NCBI RefSeq assembly: GCF_042651965.1
Contig: NZ_JBHSDY010000010.1
Location: 372,001 to 436,000 of the forward strand
Origin: Castellaniella hirudinis
GTDB lineage: Bacteria; Pseudomonadota; Gammaproteobacteria; Burkholderiales; Burkholderiaceae_B
Direction of reading: 5' to 3'
DNA length: 64,000 nt
Under the pieces are notes generated by a model. It did no database searches and was not told where the DNA came from. It saw only the letters and a list, made by a program, of their open reading frames with translations. The position numbers and the translations under genes are program-made. Positions 1-10,442 of this stretch are shown here, piece after piece. Positions within the stretch are counted from its first letter, which is position 1; each line of letters begins with the position of its first letter.

Positions 1-1
1 A

Positions 2-2956
2 TCCCAGGCCTGGCAGGCCCGCCTGTGGCGCGCCCTGCTGGATGATCTGGGCGCGGACGGGGGCGCGCCGGTCGGCCGCGCCGCCGTCCACGAGGCCTTC
101 ATGGCGCGGGTCCGGGCGCCGGACGACGCGCCGCGTCCGGCCGGCCTGCCGCGCCGCCTGCTGGTCTTCGGCATTTCCGCCATGCCGCGCCAGACCCTGG
201 AAGCCTTGTCCGGCCTGTCGCGCTGGATCCAGATCCTGGTGTGCGTGAACAACCCCTGCGCCCATTACTGGGCCGACATCCTGGGCGACCGCGACCTGCT
301 GCGGGCGCGTTTCCGGCGCCAGGCGCGCCGCCCGGGCATGCCGGAAGTCCTGGACGAGCAGGCGCTGCACCAGCAGACGCATCCTTTGCTGGCGTCCTGG
401 GGTCGTCAGGGACGTGATTTCATCGGCCTGCTCGACGACATCGACGATCCGGCGCACCGGGCGCGCTGCGGCCTGGCCTTCGAGGCCCTGCACCAGCGCA
501 TCGATGCCTTCGAGGCGTTGCCCGGGGACACGCTGCTGGAGCAGTTGCAGGACGATATCCGCGATCTGCGGCCCCTGGCCGAGACGCGCGCGCGCTGGCC
601 GGCGGTGGACCCGGCGCAGGACGACTCGCTGCGCTTTCACGTCGCCCACAGCGCCCAGCGCGAGGTCGAGATCCTGCACGACCAGTTGCTGTCGGCCTTT
701 GCCGCCGATCCCGGCCTGCAGCCGCGCGATGTGATCGTGATGGTGCCTGACATCGAAGCCTACGCGCCCCACGTGCAGGCGGTCTTCGGCCAGTATGGAC
801 TCCGGGACCGGCGTCACGTGCCTTATGCCCTGGCGGATCGCGGGCAGCGCCAGGCCGACCCGCTGGTCATCGTGCTGGAACAGTTGCTGTCCCTGCCGCG
901 CCTGCGCCTGGGCATCCAGGAAGTCCTGGAATGGCTGGACGTGCCGGCGCTGCGGGCGCGCTTCGGCATCGAGGCCGCGGATCTGCCGCTGCTGCAGGCC
1001 TGGGCGCGGGACGCCGAAGTGCGCTGGGGGCTGCATGCCGAGCATCGCAGCGCCTTTGGCCTGGAACAGGCGCCGGCGGCGGCCCATGGGCATACCTGGC
1101 GCTTCGGCCTGGACCGCATGCTGCTGGGCTATGCGGCCGGCCCCGACGCCCCGGGCTGGAGCGGGATCGAACCCTATGGCGAAACCGGCGGCCTGCAGGC
1201 CCAGGTGCTGGGCGCGCTGGCCCGCCTGCTGGACACGCTGGACCGCTACTGGCGCTTGTTGGGCCGGGACGCAGCGCCCGCGCAGTGGGTCGCGTCCTTG
1301 CAGGCCTTGATCGACGATTGCTTTTCGCCGGTGTCGGACGCCGACGAACATACGCTGGCGCGCTTCCGGGAAATCCTGCAGGACTGGGCGCTGTTGTGCG
1401 AAACCGCCGGGATGGACGAGGCCTTGCCGGTGTCCATCGTCGCCGAGCATTGCCTGGGCCAACTGGATCAGGCCGGCCTGTCGCAGCGTTTCTTTGCGGG
1501 CGCGGTGACCTTCGCCACGCTCATGCCCATGCGGGCGATTCCGTTCCGGCGCGTGTGCCTGCTGGGCATGCAGGACGGCGCCTTCCCGCGCCAGCGCGTG
1601 CCGGTCGATTTCGACCTGATGGCGCTGCACCCGCGCCCCGGCGACCGTTCCCGGCGCGAGGACGACCGCTATCTGTTCATGGAGGCGCTGCTGTCCGCGC
1701 GCGACCAGCTTTACCTGTCCTGGGTCGGGCACAGCGTCCACGACAACACGCCGCAGCCGCCCTCGGTGCTGGTGTCCCAGTTGATGGATCACCTGGACCG
1801 GGGCTGGCAATCCGCCGATGGGGCCAAGTCCCTGTCCGGGGCCCTGAGCCTGCATCATCCGCTGCAGCCTTTCAGCCGCCGCTATTTTCCCGTGCCGGCG
1901 CGGACCGGTCCCGGCGCGCTGTATACCTATGCCGCCGAATGGCGCGGCGCGCGCGAACCGGCCGATGCCGGGCCGCAGCCGGCGCCGGCCGCGCTGCCGC
2001 CGGTGCAGCGGGACGCCGCGTTGCGGCTGGACGTCTTGCGCCAGTTCCTGAGGCATCCTGTACGCGCCTTCTTCCAGCAGCGCCTGCAGGTGTTCTTCGA
2101 GGCGCCGGCTCCCGATCTGGACGAGGGCGAACCTTATGTCCGCGACGGCCTGGGGCAATGGCAACTGCGCGCCGAATTGCTCGAAGCCCTGCAGCGGGCG
2201 CCGGAGACGGCCGAGGCCGAAGCCGTGTTCCACGAGCGCCTGGATCGCATGCGCCGGCGCGGCACCCTGGTCGCGGGCGGCCTGGGCGAGGCGGCGGCCC
2301 GGGTCCTGTACGACAGCGTGCAAGAGGCCGTCGAGCCCTATCGGCGGGCTTGCCTCGATTGGCCGCAAGTCTGCGACGAGACCTTGCGCATGGAAAGCAC
2401 GCTGCCGGATAGCGGCTGGACGTTCGAGGATGGGCTCTCCGGCTGGCGCCGGAACGAGCGGGGCGAATGGGGCCGGATCGTGCTGCTTGCCAGCCACCTG
2501 GTGCGCAACAAGCGCTATCGCATCGCGCCCATGATGCCGGCCTGGCTGGATCATCTGGCCGCGCACGTTCATGGCCGGTCCCTGACGACCGTACTCGTCA
2601 GCCCGCAGGGCTGCGTGCGCTTCGAGCCGCTGGCCCCGGAGCAGGCCGCCGGACAGTGGCGGGCTTTGTGGGACGCCTGGCAGGCCGGCCTGTGCGCCGC
2701 GCTGCCCGTGGAAATCGACGCGGCAGGCACCTGGCTGCGGGCGGGCGCCGATCCATCGCCCGACAGCGCCGCCTGGCGGGAGGCCGAGGCAGGCTACGCC
2801 CGCAAGGTGGACGAAGACCTGTATCTGCGGCGCTGCTATCCCGATTTCGGCAGCCTGTGCGCGGACGGCGGCTTCTTCCATTGGGCCGAGACCCTGTATG
2901 GTGCGACGGCGCGGGCGATCCTGCCGTATCCGATTGCCGAGGAGGCTGGGGAATGA
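2..2956 (+). CDS. recC: Exodeoxyribonuclease V gamma chain RecC (5' end missing)
   Basis: RecC is the Chi-recognition and scaffold subunit of the RecBCD helicase-nuclease, which processes double-strand breaks and degrades linear foreign DNA in the cytoplasm. The reading frame is open from base 2, so the gene starts before the window. About 984 codons are visible against about 1120 residues for E. coli RecC, so roughly the first hundred are missing. RecC-like segments include FHVAHSAQREVEILHDQLL near visible residue 210 and RVCLLGMQDGAFPR near residue 520. The ATG at 101 is internal. The gene ends 67 bases before recB, and recB then overlaps recD, so the three form one operon in the order C-B-D. 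No frameshift is seen. Confidence 0.93.
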   Translation, partial: SQAWQARLWRALLDDLGADGGAPVGRAAVHEAFMARVRAPDDAPRPAGLPRRLLVFGISAMPRQTLEALSGLSRWIQILVCVNNPCAHYWADILGDRDLLRARFRRQARRPGMPEVLDEQALHQQTHPLLASWGRQGRDFIGLLDDIDDPAHRARCGLAFEALHQRIDAFEALPGDTLLEQLQDDIRDLRPLAETRARWPAVDPAQDDSLRFHVAHSAQREVEILHDQLLSAFAADPGLQPRDVIVMVPDIEAYAPHVQAVFGQYGLRDRRHVPYALADRGQRQADPLVIVLEQLLSLPRLRLGIQEVLEWLDVPALRARFGIEAADLPLLQAWARDAEVRWGLHAEHRSAFGLEQAPAAAHGHTWRFGLDRMLLGYAAGPDAPGWSGIEPYGETGGLQAQVLGALARLLDTLDRYWRLLGRDAAPAQWVASLQALIDDCFSPVSDADEHTLARFREILQDWALLCETAGMDEALPVSIVAEHCLGQLDQAGLSQRFFAGAVTFATLMPMRAIPFRRVCLLGMQDGAFPRQRVPVDFDLMALHPRPGDRSRREDDRYLFMEALLSARDQLYLSWVGHSVHDNTPQPPSVLVSQLMDHLDRGWQSADGAKSLSGALSLHHPLQPFSRRYFPVPARTGPGALYTYAAEWRGAREPADAGPQPAPAALPPVQRDAALRLDVLRQFLRHPVRAFFQQRLQVFFEAPAPDLDEGEPYVRDGLGQWQLRAELLEALQRAPETAEAEAVFHERLDRMRRRGTLVAGGLGEAAARVLYDSVQEAVEPYRRACLDWPQVCDETLRMESTLPDSGWTFEDGLSGWRRNERGEWGRIVLLASHLVRNKRYRIAPMMPAWLDHLAAHVHGRSLTTVLVSPQGCVRFEPLAPEQAAGQWRALWDAWQAGLCAALPVEIDAAGTWLRAGADPSPDSAAWREAEAGYARKVDEDLYLRRCYPDFGSLCADGGFFHWAETLYGATARAILPYPIAEEAGE

Positions 2957-3023
2957 GCGCGCCGGGCCGCCCCAAGCGCGAATTCCCCCTCGGGGGGACG
3001 ACGCGCAGCGTCAAGGGGGCAAC

Positions 3024-6000
3024 ATGAGTATGGCAGACCTCGCGATTCCCCAGATCGATCCGCTGCGCTTTCCCCTGCGCGGCAGCCATCTGATCGAAGC
3101 CAGCGCCGGGACGGGCAAGACCTGGACGATTGCCGCGCTCTACGTCCGCCTGGTGCTGGGGCACGGCGGGCAGCGGCCCTGCCTGCCCACCGAGATACTC
3201 GTCCTGACCTTCACCGAGGCCGCCGCCCAGGAATTGCGCGACCGGATTCGCGGCCGCCTGGCCGAAGCCGCCGTCTGGTTCGCCCGGGAAGCGGCGTGGG
3301 ACGAGGCATCGGACGAGGCTGTGGACTCCGAGGCTGATCCCTTTCTGCGGGCCTTGCGGCAGGATTACCCGCGGCTCGAATGGGCGGGCTGCGCCCGGAC
3401 GCTGGACCTGGCCGCGCAATCCATGGACGAGGCCGCCATTTCCACCATCCACGCCTGGTGCGCCCGGGTCCTGCAGGAACATGCCTTCGACAGCGGCAGC
3501 CTGTTCGAGCAGCGGCTGGAGCCGGACCTGGGCGCCGAAATCCGGCAGGCCGCCTGGGATTACTGGCGCGCGCACGTGGCGCCATTGACCGCGGAACCGC
3601 TGACCGAGGTGCTGGCCGTCTGGCCCGGGCCGGACGCCTTGCTGGGCCTGTCCAGCCTGTTGACCCGCGAATCCCTGCCCGAGGCCGCCGATGAAAGCCT
3701 GGCGGCCGTGCTGGCGCGTCACCAGGCCCTGCGGCGGGAACGCCTGGCGGCCCTCAAAACACCTTGGGTCGAGGATGCGGCCGCGCTGGAAGACTGGCTG
3801 GTCTCCCTGGGCAAGGACCTGAAAGTCCGTCCGTCCGATTTCCGCCGCTGGACGCAGGCGCTGCGGACCTGGGCGCAGGACCCCGGGCAGGAAGACCTGG
3901 ACCTGAAAACCGGCTGGGACCGCCTGACCCCGCAAGGCATCCAGGACAAGTGGCAGGGCGAGGGGCCGGCGCCCGAGCATCCCGCCAGCGCGGCACTGGT
4001 CCGCCTGCGTGACGCGCTGGGCGCGCTGCCTGCCGCGCGCGCGCCCTTGCTGCGCCATGCCCTGGCCTGGATGGCCCGGCGTTTGCAGCAGGCCTTGTCC
4101 AGCGCCGCGCTGCTGGGCTTCGACGGCCTGCTCGGCAATCTGGACGCCGCCCTGGCGGATGAGACCGGCGCCCGGCTGGCGCAGACCCTGCGGCGGCAGT
4201 TTCCGGTGGTGCTGATCGACGAATTCCAGGACACCGATCCGGTGCAGTACCGGATCTTCGACCGCGTCTACCGGGTTGCCGGCAACGACCCCGATACCGC
4301 GCTGGTCTTCATCGGCGATCCCAAGCAGTCCATCTATGGTTTCCGGGGCGCCGACGTGCACACCTACCTGCGCGCCAATCAGGCCTGCGCGGGGCGGGTG
4401 CAGACCCTGGGCCGCAACTACCGCTCATCCCAGGCCATGGTCGCGGCGGTCAACCAGTGCTTTGCGCTGGGGGGCGATCAGGCTTTTCCCACCGGGGTGC
4501 CGTCGGTCGGCATTTCCTTCCATCCCGTGGAGGCGCAAGGCCGCCCGGAACGCTGGGAGGTCCTGGGCCGGCCGGCGCCCGCCATGAGCGCCTGCTGGAT
4601 CGAGCCTGCGGCAGAGGGCAAGCCCCTGTCCTCGACCCTGTACGAACAGGAGGCGGCGCGGCTTTGCGCCCGCCGTGTGGCCGACATCCTGGCGCAGGGC
4701 CGCCGCGGCGAGGCAGGCCTGCGCGACGGGGACCGCTGGACGCCGGTGCGGCCCGCCGACATCGCCATCCTGGTCAATACCCACGCCGAGGCGCGCAGCG
4801 TGCGCCAGGCGCTGGTCCAGGTCCGGGTGCGCAGCGTGTACCTGTCCGAACGGGACTCCGTCTACGAGTCGCCGCAGGCGGCGGAAATCGCCCTGTGGCT
4901 GGATGCCTGCGCGCATCCCGAGGACGAGCGCGCCGTGCGCGCGGCGCTGGCCACCCCGGCATTGGGCCTGGACTGGCAGACGCTGGACCGGCTGGTGGAA
5001 GACGAGCGCGCCTGGGACGCCCGGGTCGAGCGTTTCCAGACCTACCGCCAGATCTGGCGGCAGCGCGGCGTGCTGCCCATGCTGCGCCTGCTATTGCATG
5101 ATTTCGAGGTGCCGGCCCGCCTGCTGTCCGATGGCTACGAGGGCGAACGGCGCCTGACCGATTTCCTGCACCTGGCCGAATTGCTGCAGCAGGCCGCCGC
5201 CCACCTGGACGGCGAACAGGCCGTGCTGCGCTACCTGCATCGGCAGTCCCAGGGTCCGCAGGGCGAGGACGGGCGCCGCCTGCGCCTGGAAAGCGACGAG
5301 GGCCTGGTGCGGGTCGTGACCGTGCACAAATCCAAGGGGCTGGAATATCCCCTGGTGTTCCTGCCCTTCGTCTGCAAGGCGCGGCCGATCGAAGCGGGGC
5401 GGGGGCCGTACCTGCTGCCCGGCGTCACGGATCGGGCCTGGATCATGGAGGCCGACGGCGCCCAACTGCTGCGGCTGGACGGCGAGCGCCTGGGCGAGGA
5501 CGTGCGCAAGCTGTACGTGGCCCTGACGCGCGCGCGTCATGCGGTCTGGATGGCCCTGGGGCCGCTGAAAGCGGGCGAGGGCAGCGGCATCGGCCACTTG
5601 CTGGGCGCGGAACTGCAGGCGGGCTGGGATGCCTTGACGCGCAGTCATCCCGATCTGATGGCCTGGGACGCGGCATCGGCGGACGGGGCCGATCTTGCGC
5701 CGCCGGCCGACGAAGCGCCTGATGCGCTGGGCGACGCCCGCCGCCTGGCGGCGCCCGCTGTGGGGCAGCCCTGGTGGATCTCCAGCTATTCGGCCCTGTG
5801 CCTGGCCGATGCCGCCGCGCCCGAGACGGCCGCCGAGGACGTGCTGCGCGAGGGCCGTCAGGCCGAACCCGCGCCCTTGCGCCGGATGGCGCAGGCTTCG
5901 CCCCTGCTGGCCGATGCGGGCCTGCAGGACTTTCCGCGCGGCAGCGAGGCCGGGACTTTTCTGCACGGCCTGCTGGAATGGGCGGCGCGGCGCGGCTTCC

Positions 6001-6665
6001 GCGATCTGGAGGACGCCCGCGACCTGATCGCCCGGCGTTGCGCCGTGCGCGGCTGGGAAACGCACATCGATGCGCTGCACGACTGGCTGCTGCGCCTGAC
6101 GCGCACCGCATTCCGGCCGGACCTGCCGGGCGATCCGGTGCTGCGTCTGGACAGCCTGCAGGCCAGCCTGCCGGAAATGGAGTTCTGGCTGCCGGCGCAG
6201 CGGGTGGACATTGAACGCCTGGACGGATTGCTGCGCCGGGGCACCTTTGGCGGCGCGGCCCGCCCGGCCTTGGCGGCGGGGCGCTTGAACGGCATGTTCA
6301 AGGGCTTCATCGACCTGGTGCTGCAGGCCGACGGCCGCTATTACCTGATCGATTACAAGTCCAACGACCTGGGTTCCCGCGAGGCCGATTACGCGCCCGA
6401 GTCCTTGTCGGCGGCCATGCGCGCGTCCCGCTACGATGCGCAGATGCTGATGTACGTGCTGGCGCTGCACCGGCAGTTGCGCGCCCGCCTGGCGGATTAT
6501 GACTATGCGCGCCACATGGGCGGCGCGCTGTACCTGTTCCTGCGCGGTCAGGAGGCGCCCGGCCAGGGGCTGGTGGCGCTGCGCCCCGAACCGGCCCTGA
6601 TCGAGGCGCTGGACGCGCTGTTCGATGGGGCAGGCGGCGATGGCGGAGAGACGGACCATGATTGA
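3024..6665 (+). CDS. recB: Exodeoxyribonuclease V beta chain RecB
   Basis: RecB is the 3'-5' helicase and only nuclease subunit of RecBCD. The 1213-residue length fits the family (E. coli 1180). Walker A ASAGTGKTWT lies at residues 26-35. The UvrD-type Walker B DEFQDTDP begins near 399 and leads into IGDPKQSIYGFRGAD. The late helicase motif VHKSKGLEYP and VALTRAR lie in the second half. The C-terminal RecB nuclease shows FIDLVL near 1095 and YYLIDYKSN near 1106, with the catalytic Asp and Lys of the D-x-K signature. The ATG at 3024 is chosen because an AAGGGGG ribosome-binding site lies just upstream. The open frame extends further upstream but lacks RecB similarity there. The last bases overlap the recD start. 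Confidence 0.95.
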   Translation: MSMADLAIPQIDPLRFPLRGSHLIEASAGTGKTWTIAALYVRLVLGHGGQRPCLPTEILVLTFTEAAAQELRDRIRGRLAEAAVWFAREAAWDEASDEAVDSEADPFLRALRQDYPRLEWAGCARTLDLAAQSMDEAAISTIHAWCARVLQEHAFDSGSLFEQRLEPDLGAEIRQAAWDYWRAHVAPLTAEPLTEVLAVWPGPDALLGLSSLLTRESLPEAADESLAAVLARHQALRRERLAALKTPWVEDAAALEDWLVSLGKDLKVRPSDFRRWTQALRTWAQDPGQEDLDLKTGWDRLTPQGIQDKWQGEGPAPEHPASAALVRLRDALGALPAARAPLLRHALAWMARRLQQALSSAALLGFDGLLGNLDAALADETGARLAQTLRRQFPVVLIDEFQDTDPVQYRIFDRVYRVAGNDPDTALVFIGDPKQSIYGFRGADVHTYLRANQACAGRVQTLGRNYRSSQAMVAAVNQCFALGGDQAFPTGVPSVGISFHPVEAQGRPERWEVLGRPAPAMSACWIEPAAEGKPLSSTLYEQEAARLCARRVADILAQGRRGEAGLRDGDRWTPVRPADIAILVNTHAEARSVRQALVQVRVRSVYLSERDSVYESPQAAEIALWLDACAHPEDERAVRAALATPALGLDWQTLDRLVEDERAWDARVERFQTYRQIWRQRGVLPMLRLLLHDFEVPARLLSDGYEGERRLTDFLHLAELLQQAAAHLDGEQAVLRYLHRQSQGPQGEDGRRLRLESDEGLVRVVTVHKSKGLEYPLVFLPFVCKARPIEAGRGPYLLPGVTDRAWIMEADGAQLLRLDGERLGEDVRKLYVALTRARHAVWMALGPLKAGEGSGIGHLLGAELQAGWDALTRSHPDLMAWDAASADGADLAPPADEAPDALGDARRLAAPAVGQPWWISSYSALCLADAAAPETAAEDVLREGRQAEPAPLRRMAQASPLLADAGLQDFPRGSEAGTFLHGLLEWAARRGFRDLEDARDLIARRCAVRGWETHIDALHDWLLRLTRTAFRPDLPGDPVLRLDSLQASLPEMEFWLPAQRVDIERLDGLLRRGTFGGAARPALAAGRLNGMFKGFIDLVLQADGRYYLIDYKSNDLGSREADYAPESLSAAMRASRYDAQMLMYVLALHRQLRARLADYDYARHMGGALYLFLRGQEAPGQGLVALRPEPALIEALDALFDGAGGDGGETDHD

Positions 6666-8649
6666 ATTTCCCGCCTGGCTGGCTTTTGAGTCGATCGCGT
6701 CATCCGAGGATGACGTGCGCGATCTGGACGTGGCGTTTGGCCGCCTGCTGGCCCGCCAGGCGCCGCAAGCGCCCGAGCTGGCCCTGCGCCTGGCCGTTCT
6801 GTGCAGCGCCCGACTGGCGCACGGCCACCCCTGCCTGGACCTGCAGGCCTTGTGCGAACCGGACTGTGCGGCGTCGGACGGCCTGGATGCAGGGGACGCC
6901 GCACGCCGGACCGGGCCGCCGGACTGGGCCGAAGGCGGGCTGGACGCGTGCCTGGCGGCCTTGGCCGAGGCCGACTTCGTGGGCCCTGGCGAGGGCCCGC
7001 AGCCGCTGGTCTTGCACGGGCATCGCCTGTACCTGGCCCGCTATTGGCGCGCCGGGCGGCGCATCCGCGAAGACCTGGGCCGGCGCCTGGAACTGGAACC
7101 GCCGGAAGCGCACGACCCGGCCCGGGTCCGCGCCTGGCTGGATGCGGTCTTCACCGCGCCCGTCGCCGCGGCGCCGGACTGGCAGAAAATCGCCTGCGCC
7201 ACGGCCCTGCTGCATGGCTTTGCCATCGTCACGGGGGGGCCGGGGACGGGCAAGACTACCACGGTCGTGCGCCTGCTGGCGGTCCTGCAGGGGCTGGCCC
7301 GGGAGCGCGGACTGGCGCGTGGCCTGCGCATCCGTCTGGCCGCCCCGACGGGCAAGGCGGCGGCGCGCCTGAACGAGTCCATCGCCGGCGCGCTGGAGCG
7401 TCTGGCAGGCTCCGCCGACGCCGATCTGGCGGCCGCGCTGGCGCGCGTGCCGGCCGAAGTCCTGACCCTGCATCGGCTGCTGGGCAGCCGGCCCGACACC
7501 CGGCGCCTGAAATTCCACGCGGGCAATCCGCTGGATCTGGACCTGCTGGTGGTGGACGAGGCCTCGATGATGGATATCGAGATGATGGACGCCGTGCTGG
7601 CCGCGCTGCCCGCGCATGCGCGTCTGGTGCTGCTGGGGGACAAGGATCAGTTGGCTTCGGTCGAGGCCGGCGCGGTGCTGGGCGAGCTCTGCGAACGGGC
7701 CGAGGACGGCCATTACACCCCGGCGCAGTGCCGACGCCTGCTCGCCTGCTCCGGCGAGGCTGTGCCCGATGCATGGCAGGATCCGGGCGGCACCGCGCTG
7801 GATCAGGCCGTGGTGATGCTGCGCCATAGCCACCGCTTCCAGGCCGACAGCGGCATCGGCCGCTTTGCCGTCGCCGTGAACCGGGGCGACGTCCAGGCCG
7901 TGGCCGGGCTGCTGCGCCATCCGCCGGACGGCCTGAGCCTGGTGCGGACCGGATCGCCCGCCGCGCCCGGGGATGCCTGGCTGCGGGACAGTGGCGTTCT
8001 GGATGCGGCGGCAGGCTATCCCGCGCTCTTGCGCGCCGTGCGGGACGGCCGCCCCGATCTGCAGGCGCCGCCGTCCCAGTGGGACCGCTGGGCGCGCGAG
8101 GTCCTGGTGCAACAGACCCGTTTCCAGGTGCTGTGCGCGCTGCGTGACGGTCCCTGGGGCGCGCGCGGCTTGAACCAGCGCATCGAATCCCGCTTGCGGG
8201 CCGAGGGCTGGATCCCCGTGGCCGAGGACGCCTGGTATCCCGGGCGGCCGGTGCTGGTGCTGCGCAATCACGCCGCCCTGGGGCTGGCCAACGGCGACAT
8301 CGGCGTGGTGCTGCCCGTGCCCGATCCGGAGCGGAAGGGCGACTGGATGATGCGGGTGGCTTTTGCCGGCGCTACCCGGGATGCGGTGCGCTGGGTGTCC
8401 CCGGCGCGCCTGCCGGAAGTCGAGACCGTCTACGCCCTGACGGTGCACAAGTCCCAGGGCTCGGAATTCGACCGCGTGGCGCTGGTGCTGCCCGACAATC
8501 CTTCGCCCCTGTTGACGCGGGAACTGCTCTACACCGGCGCGACCCGCGCACGCCACGCCCTGGCTTTGGTGCTGCCGGGGGGCGACGCTCTGCTGGAAGA
8601 GGCCGTGCGCCGCCGGACCCGGCGTGCGGGCGGCATCTGGAGCCCCTGA
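6658..8649 (+). CDS. recD: Exodeoxyribonuclease V alpha chain RecD
   Basis: RecD is the 5'-3' helicase subunit of RecBCD. It has 663 residues, slightly longer than E. coli RecD (608). The P-loop TGGPGTGKTTT lies at about residues 192-202, LLVVDEASMMD near 298, LLGDKDQLASVEAG follows, and the C-terminal motif ALTVHKSQGSEFD is near 594, before YTGATRAR. The ATG at 6658 overlaps the recB stop by 8 bases, which implies translational coupling. An in-frame ATG at 6640 is possible, but it would lengthen the overlap and add residues not typical of RecD. All helicase motifs look intact, so the complex should be functional. Confidence 0.94.
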   Translation: MIEFPAWLAFESIASSEDDVRDLDVAFGRLLARQAPQAPELALRLAVLCSARLAHGHPCLDLQALCEPDCAASDGLDAGDAARRTGPPDWAEGGLDACLAALAEADFVGPGEGPQPLVLHGHRLYLARYWRAGRRIREDLGRRLELEPPEAHDPARVRAWLDAVFTAPVAAAPDWQKIACATALLHGFAIVTGGPGTGKTTTVVRLLAVLQGLARERGLARGLRIRLAAPTGKAAARLNESIAGALERLAGSADADLAAALARVPAEVLTLHRLLGSRPDTRRLKFHAGNPLDLDLLVVDEASMMDIEMMDAVLAALPAHARLVLLGDKDQLASVEAGAVLGELCERAEDGHYTPAQCRRLLACSGEAVPDAWQDPGGTALDQAVVMLRHSHRFQADSGIGRFAVAVNRGDVQAVAGLLRHPPDGLSLVRTGSPAAPGDAWLRDSGVLDAAAGYPALLRAVRDGRPDLQAPPSQWDRWAREVLVQQTRFQVLCALRDGPWGARGLNQRIESRLRAEGWIPVAEDAWYPGRPVLVLRNHAALGLANGDIGVVLPVPDPERKGDWMMRVAFAGATRDAVRWVSPARLPEVETVYALTVHKSQGSEFDRVALVLPDNPSPLLTRELLYTGATRARHALALVLPGGDALLEEAVRRRTRRAGGIWSP

Positions 8650-8795
8650 GCCTGTGCCCGTCCGGCACTTTGATTTCGCACAGGATGCCCCTGCCGAAAG
8701 CGGGCCTGCCGCCGTGGCGCCCCGCTAAAATGAGCATCGACGCGCGCCCGCGCCCCGAGCGCGCCGGAACGCCCGATCGACACATGGAGACCCGC

Positions 8796-10442
8796 ATGAC
8801 TTCGATATACGACCAGGACCTGCCCCGGACCCCGGCCAACTTCGCGCCGCTGACGCCCCTGCTGTACCTGGAGCGGGCCGCCGAGGTGTATCCCGATCGG
8901 ACAGCCGTCGTGCACGGGCAGGGTGACGCCGTCATCCGTCATACCTGGACCGCGCTGTACCGGCGCTGCCGCCGCCTGGCCGACGCCTTGACCAGGCACG
9001 GCATCGGCCGGGGGGACACGGTGGCGGTGATGCTGCCCAACGTGCCCGCCATGGTCGAGGCGCATTTCGGCATTCCCATGAGCGGGGCCGTCCTCAATAC
9101 CCTGAACACCCGGCTGGACCCCGCGACCATCGCTTTCATGCTGGATCACGGCGAGGCGCGCGCCATCCTGGTCGATCGGGAATTCTCCCGCATCGTGAGC
9201 CAGGCCTTGGCGCTGCGCACTCGCACCGGCCCCATCCTGGTGGTGGACGTCGACGACCCCGTGTATGACGGCCCGGGCGAAGCCATCGGCACGCTGGACT
9301 ACGAAGCGCTGCTGGCCGAAGGGGACCCGGCGTTCGCCTGGCGCATGCCGGATGACGAATGGGATGCGATTGCCCTGAACTACACCAGCGGCACCACCGG
9401 CAACCCCAAGGGCGTGGTCTACCACCACCGGGGAGCGGCCATCAATGCCGTGTCGAACATCCTGGAATGGGACATGCCTAAGCACGCGGTCTATCTGTGG
9501 ACGCTGCCCATGTTTCACTGCAACGGCTGGTGTTTCCCCTGGACCGTGGCGGCGCGGGCCGGGGTCAACGTCTGCCTGCGGCGGGTCGATGCGGCGGCCA
9601 TGGTCGCATTGATGCGCGAGCACGGCGTCACCCATTATTGCGGCGCGCCCATCGTCCAGAGCATGCTGGTCAACGCGCCGCAGGCCCTGCGCGACACGAT
9701 CCCCGCCGGTATTCATGCCATGGTGGCGGGCGCCGCGCCTCCGGCTTCGATGATCGAGGGCATGGAGGCCCTGGGCATCGACCTGACGCACGTCTACGGC
9801 CTGACCGAAGTCTATGGGCCGGCCACGGTGTGCGCCAAGGACGCCGCCTGGGACGATCTGGACATCGGCAAGCGGGCCGAGCTCAACGCCCGCCAGGGGG
9901 TGCGCTACCACCTGGAAAAGGCCGCGACGGTGCTGGACCCGGCGACGATGCAGCCGGTGCCGGCCGACGGCGAGACCATGGGCGAAATCATGTTCCAGGG
10001 CAATATCTGCATGAAGGGCTACCTGAAGAATCCGCAGGCGACGCAGGCAGCTTTCGCGGGCGGCTGGTTCCATAGCGGCGATCTGGCGGTGATCTACCCG
10101 GACGGCTACGTCAAGATCAAGGACCGCAGCAAGGACATCATCATTTCCGGCGGGGAAAACATCTCTTCGATCGAGGTCGAGGACGTGCTCTATCGCCATC
10201 CGGCCGTGCTGGCGGCCGCCGTGGTGGCGCGGCCCGACGAGCGCTGGGGCGAGACGCCCTGCGCCTTCGTCGAACTCAAGCCCGACGCCCAGGTTCAGGC
10301 CGAGGACATCGTGGCCCACTGCAAGGCCCATCTGGCGGGCTACAAAGTGCCGCGTCACGTGGTGTTCGGTGAATTGCCCAAGACCTCCACCGGCAAGATC
10401 CAGAAGTTCGAATTGCGCCAGCGGGCGGCGCAGGCGGACTGA
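8796..10442 (+). CDS. AMP-forming acyl-CoA ligase (DmdB/AlkK-type)
   Basis: This is an ANL-superfamily enzyme of 548 residues that adenylates a carboxylic acid and transfers it to coenzyme A. Visible motifs are the P-loop YTSGTTGNPKGVVYHH near residue 196, VYGLTEVYGP near 333, GWFHSGDLAVIYPDGYVK near 425, ISGGENISSIEVE near 450, and the C-terminal catalytic-lysine motif PKTSTGKIQKFEL. The motif wording resembles medium-chain and methylthiopropionate-CoA ligases, but the acid substrate cannot be read from sequence. The ATG at 8796 has GGAGA five bases upstream. A METR start at 8784 would place that element inside the gene. A TAAAAT element at 8725 could be a -10 box. The stop overlaps the next start (TGATG), so the two genes are probably co-transcribed. 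Confidence 0.88.
   Translation: MTSIYDQDLPRTPANFAPLTPLLYLERAAEVYPDRTAVVHGQGDAVIRHTWTALYRRCRRLADALTRHGIGRGDTVAVMLPNVPAMVEAHFGIPMSGAVLNTLNTRLDPATIAFMLDHGEARAILVDREFSRIVSQALALRTRTGPILVVDVDDPVYDGPGEAIGTLDYEALLAEGDPAFAWRMPDDEWDAIALNYTSGTTGNPKGVVYHHRGAAINAVSNILEWDMPKHAVYLWTLPMFHCNGWCFPWTVAARAGVNVCLRRVDAAAMVALMREHGVTHYCGAPIVQSMLVNAPQALRDTIPAGIHAMVAGAAPPASMIEGMEALGIDLTHVYGLTEVYGPATVCAKDAAWDDLDIGKRAELNARQGVRYHLEKAATVLDPATMQPVPADGETMGEIMFQGNICMKGYLKNPQATQAAFAGGWFHSGDLAVIYPDGYVKIKDRSKDIIISGGENISSIEVEDVLYRHPAVLAAAVVARPDERWGETPCAFVELKPDAQVQAEDIVAHCKAHLAGYKVPRHVVFGELPKTSTGKIQKFELRQRAAQAD

Noticed and set aside
2598..4361. Long open frame on the strand opposite recC/recB
   Set aside because: It lies antisense to genes with full recC/recB similarity, has no family resemblance and no ribosome-binding site. 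GC-rich genes routinely produce such antisense frames.
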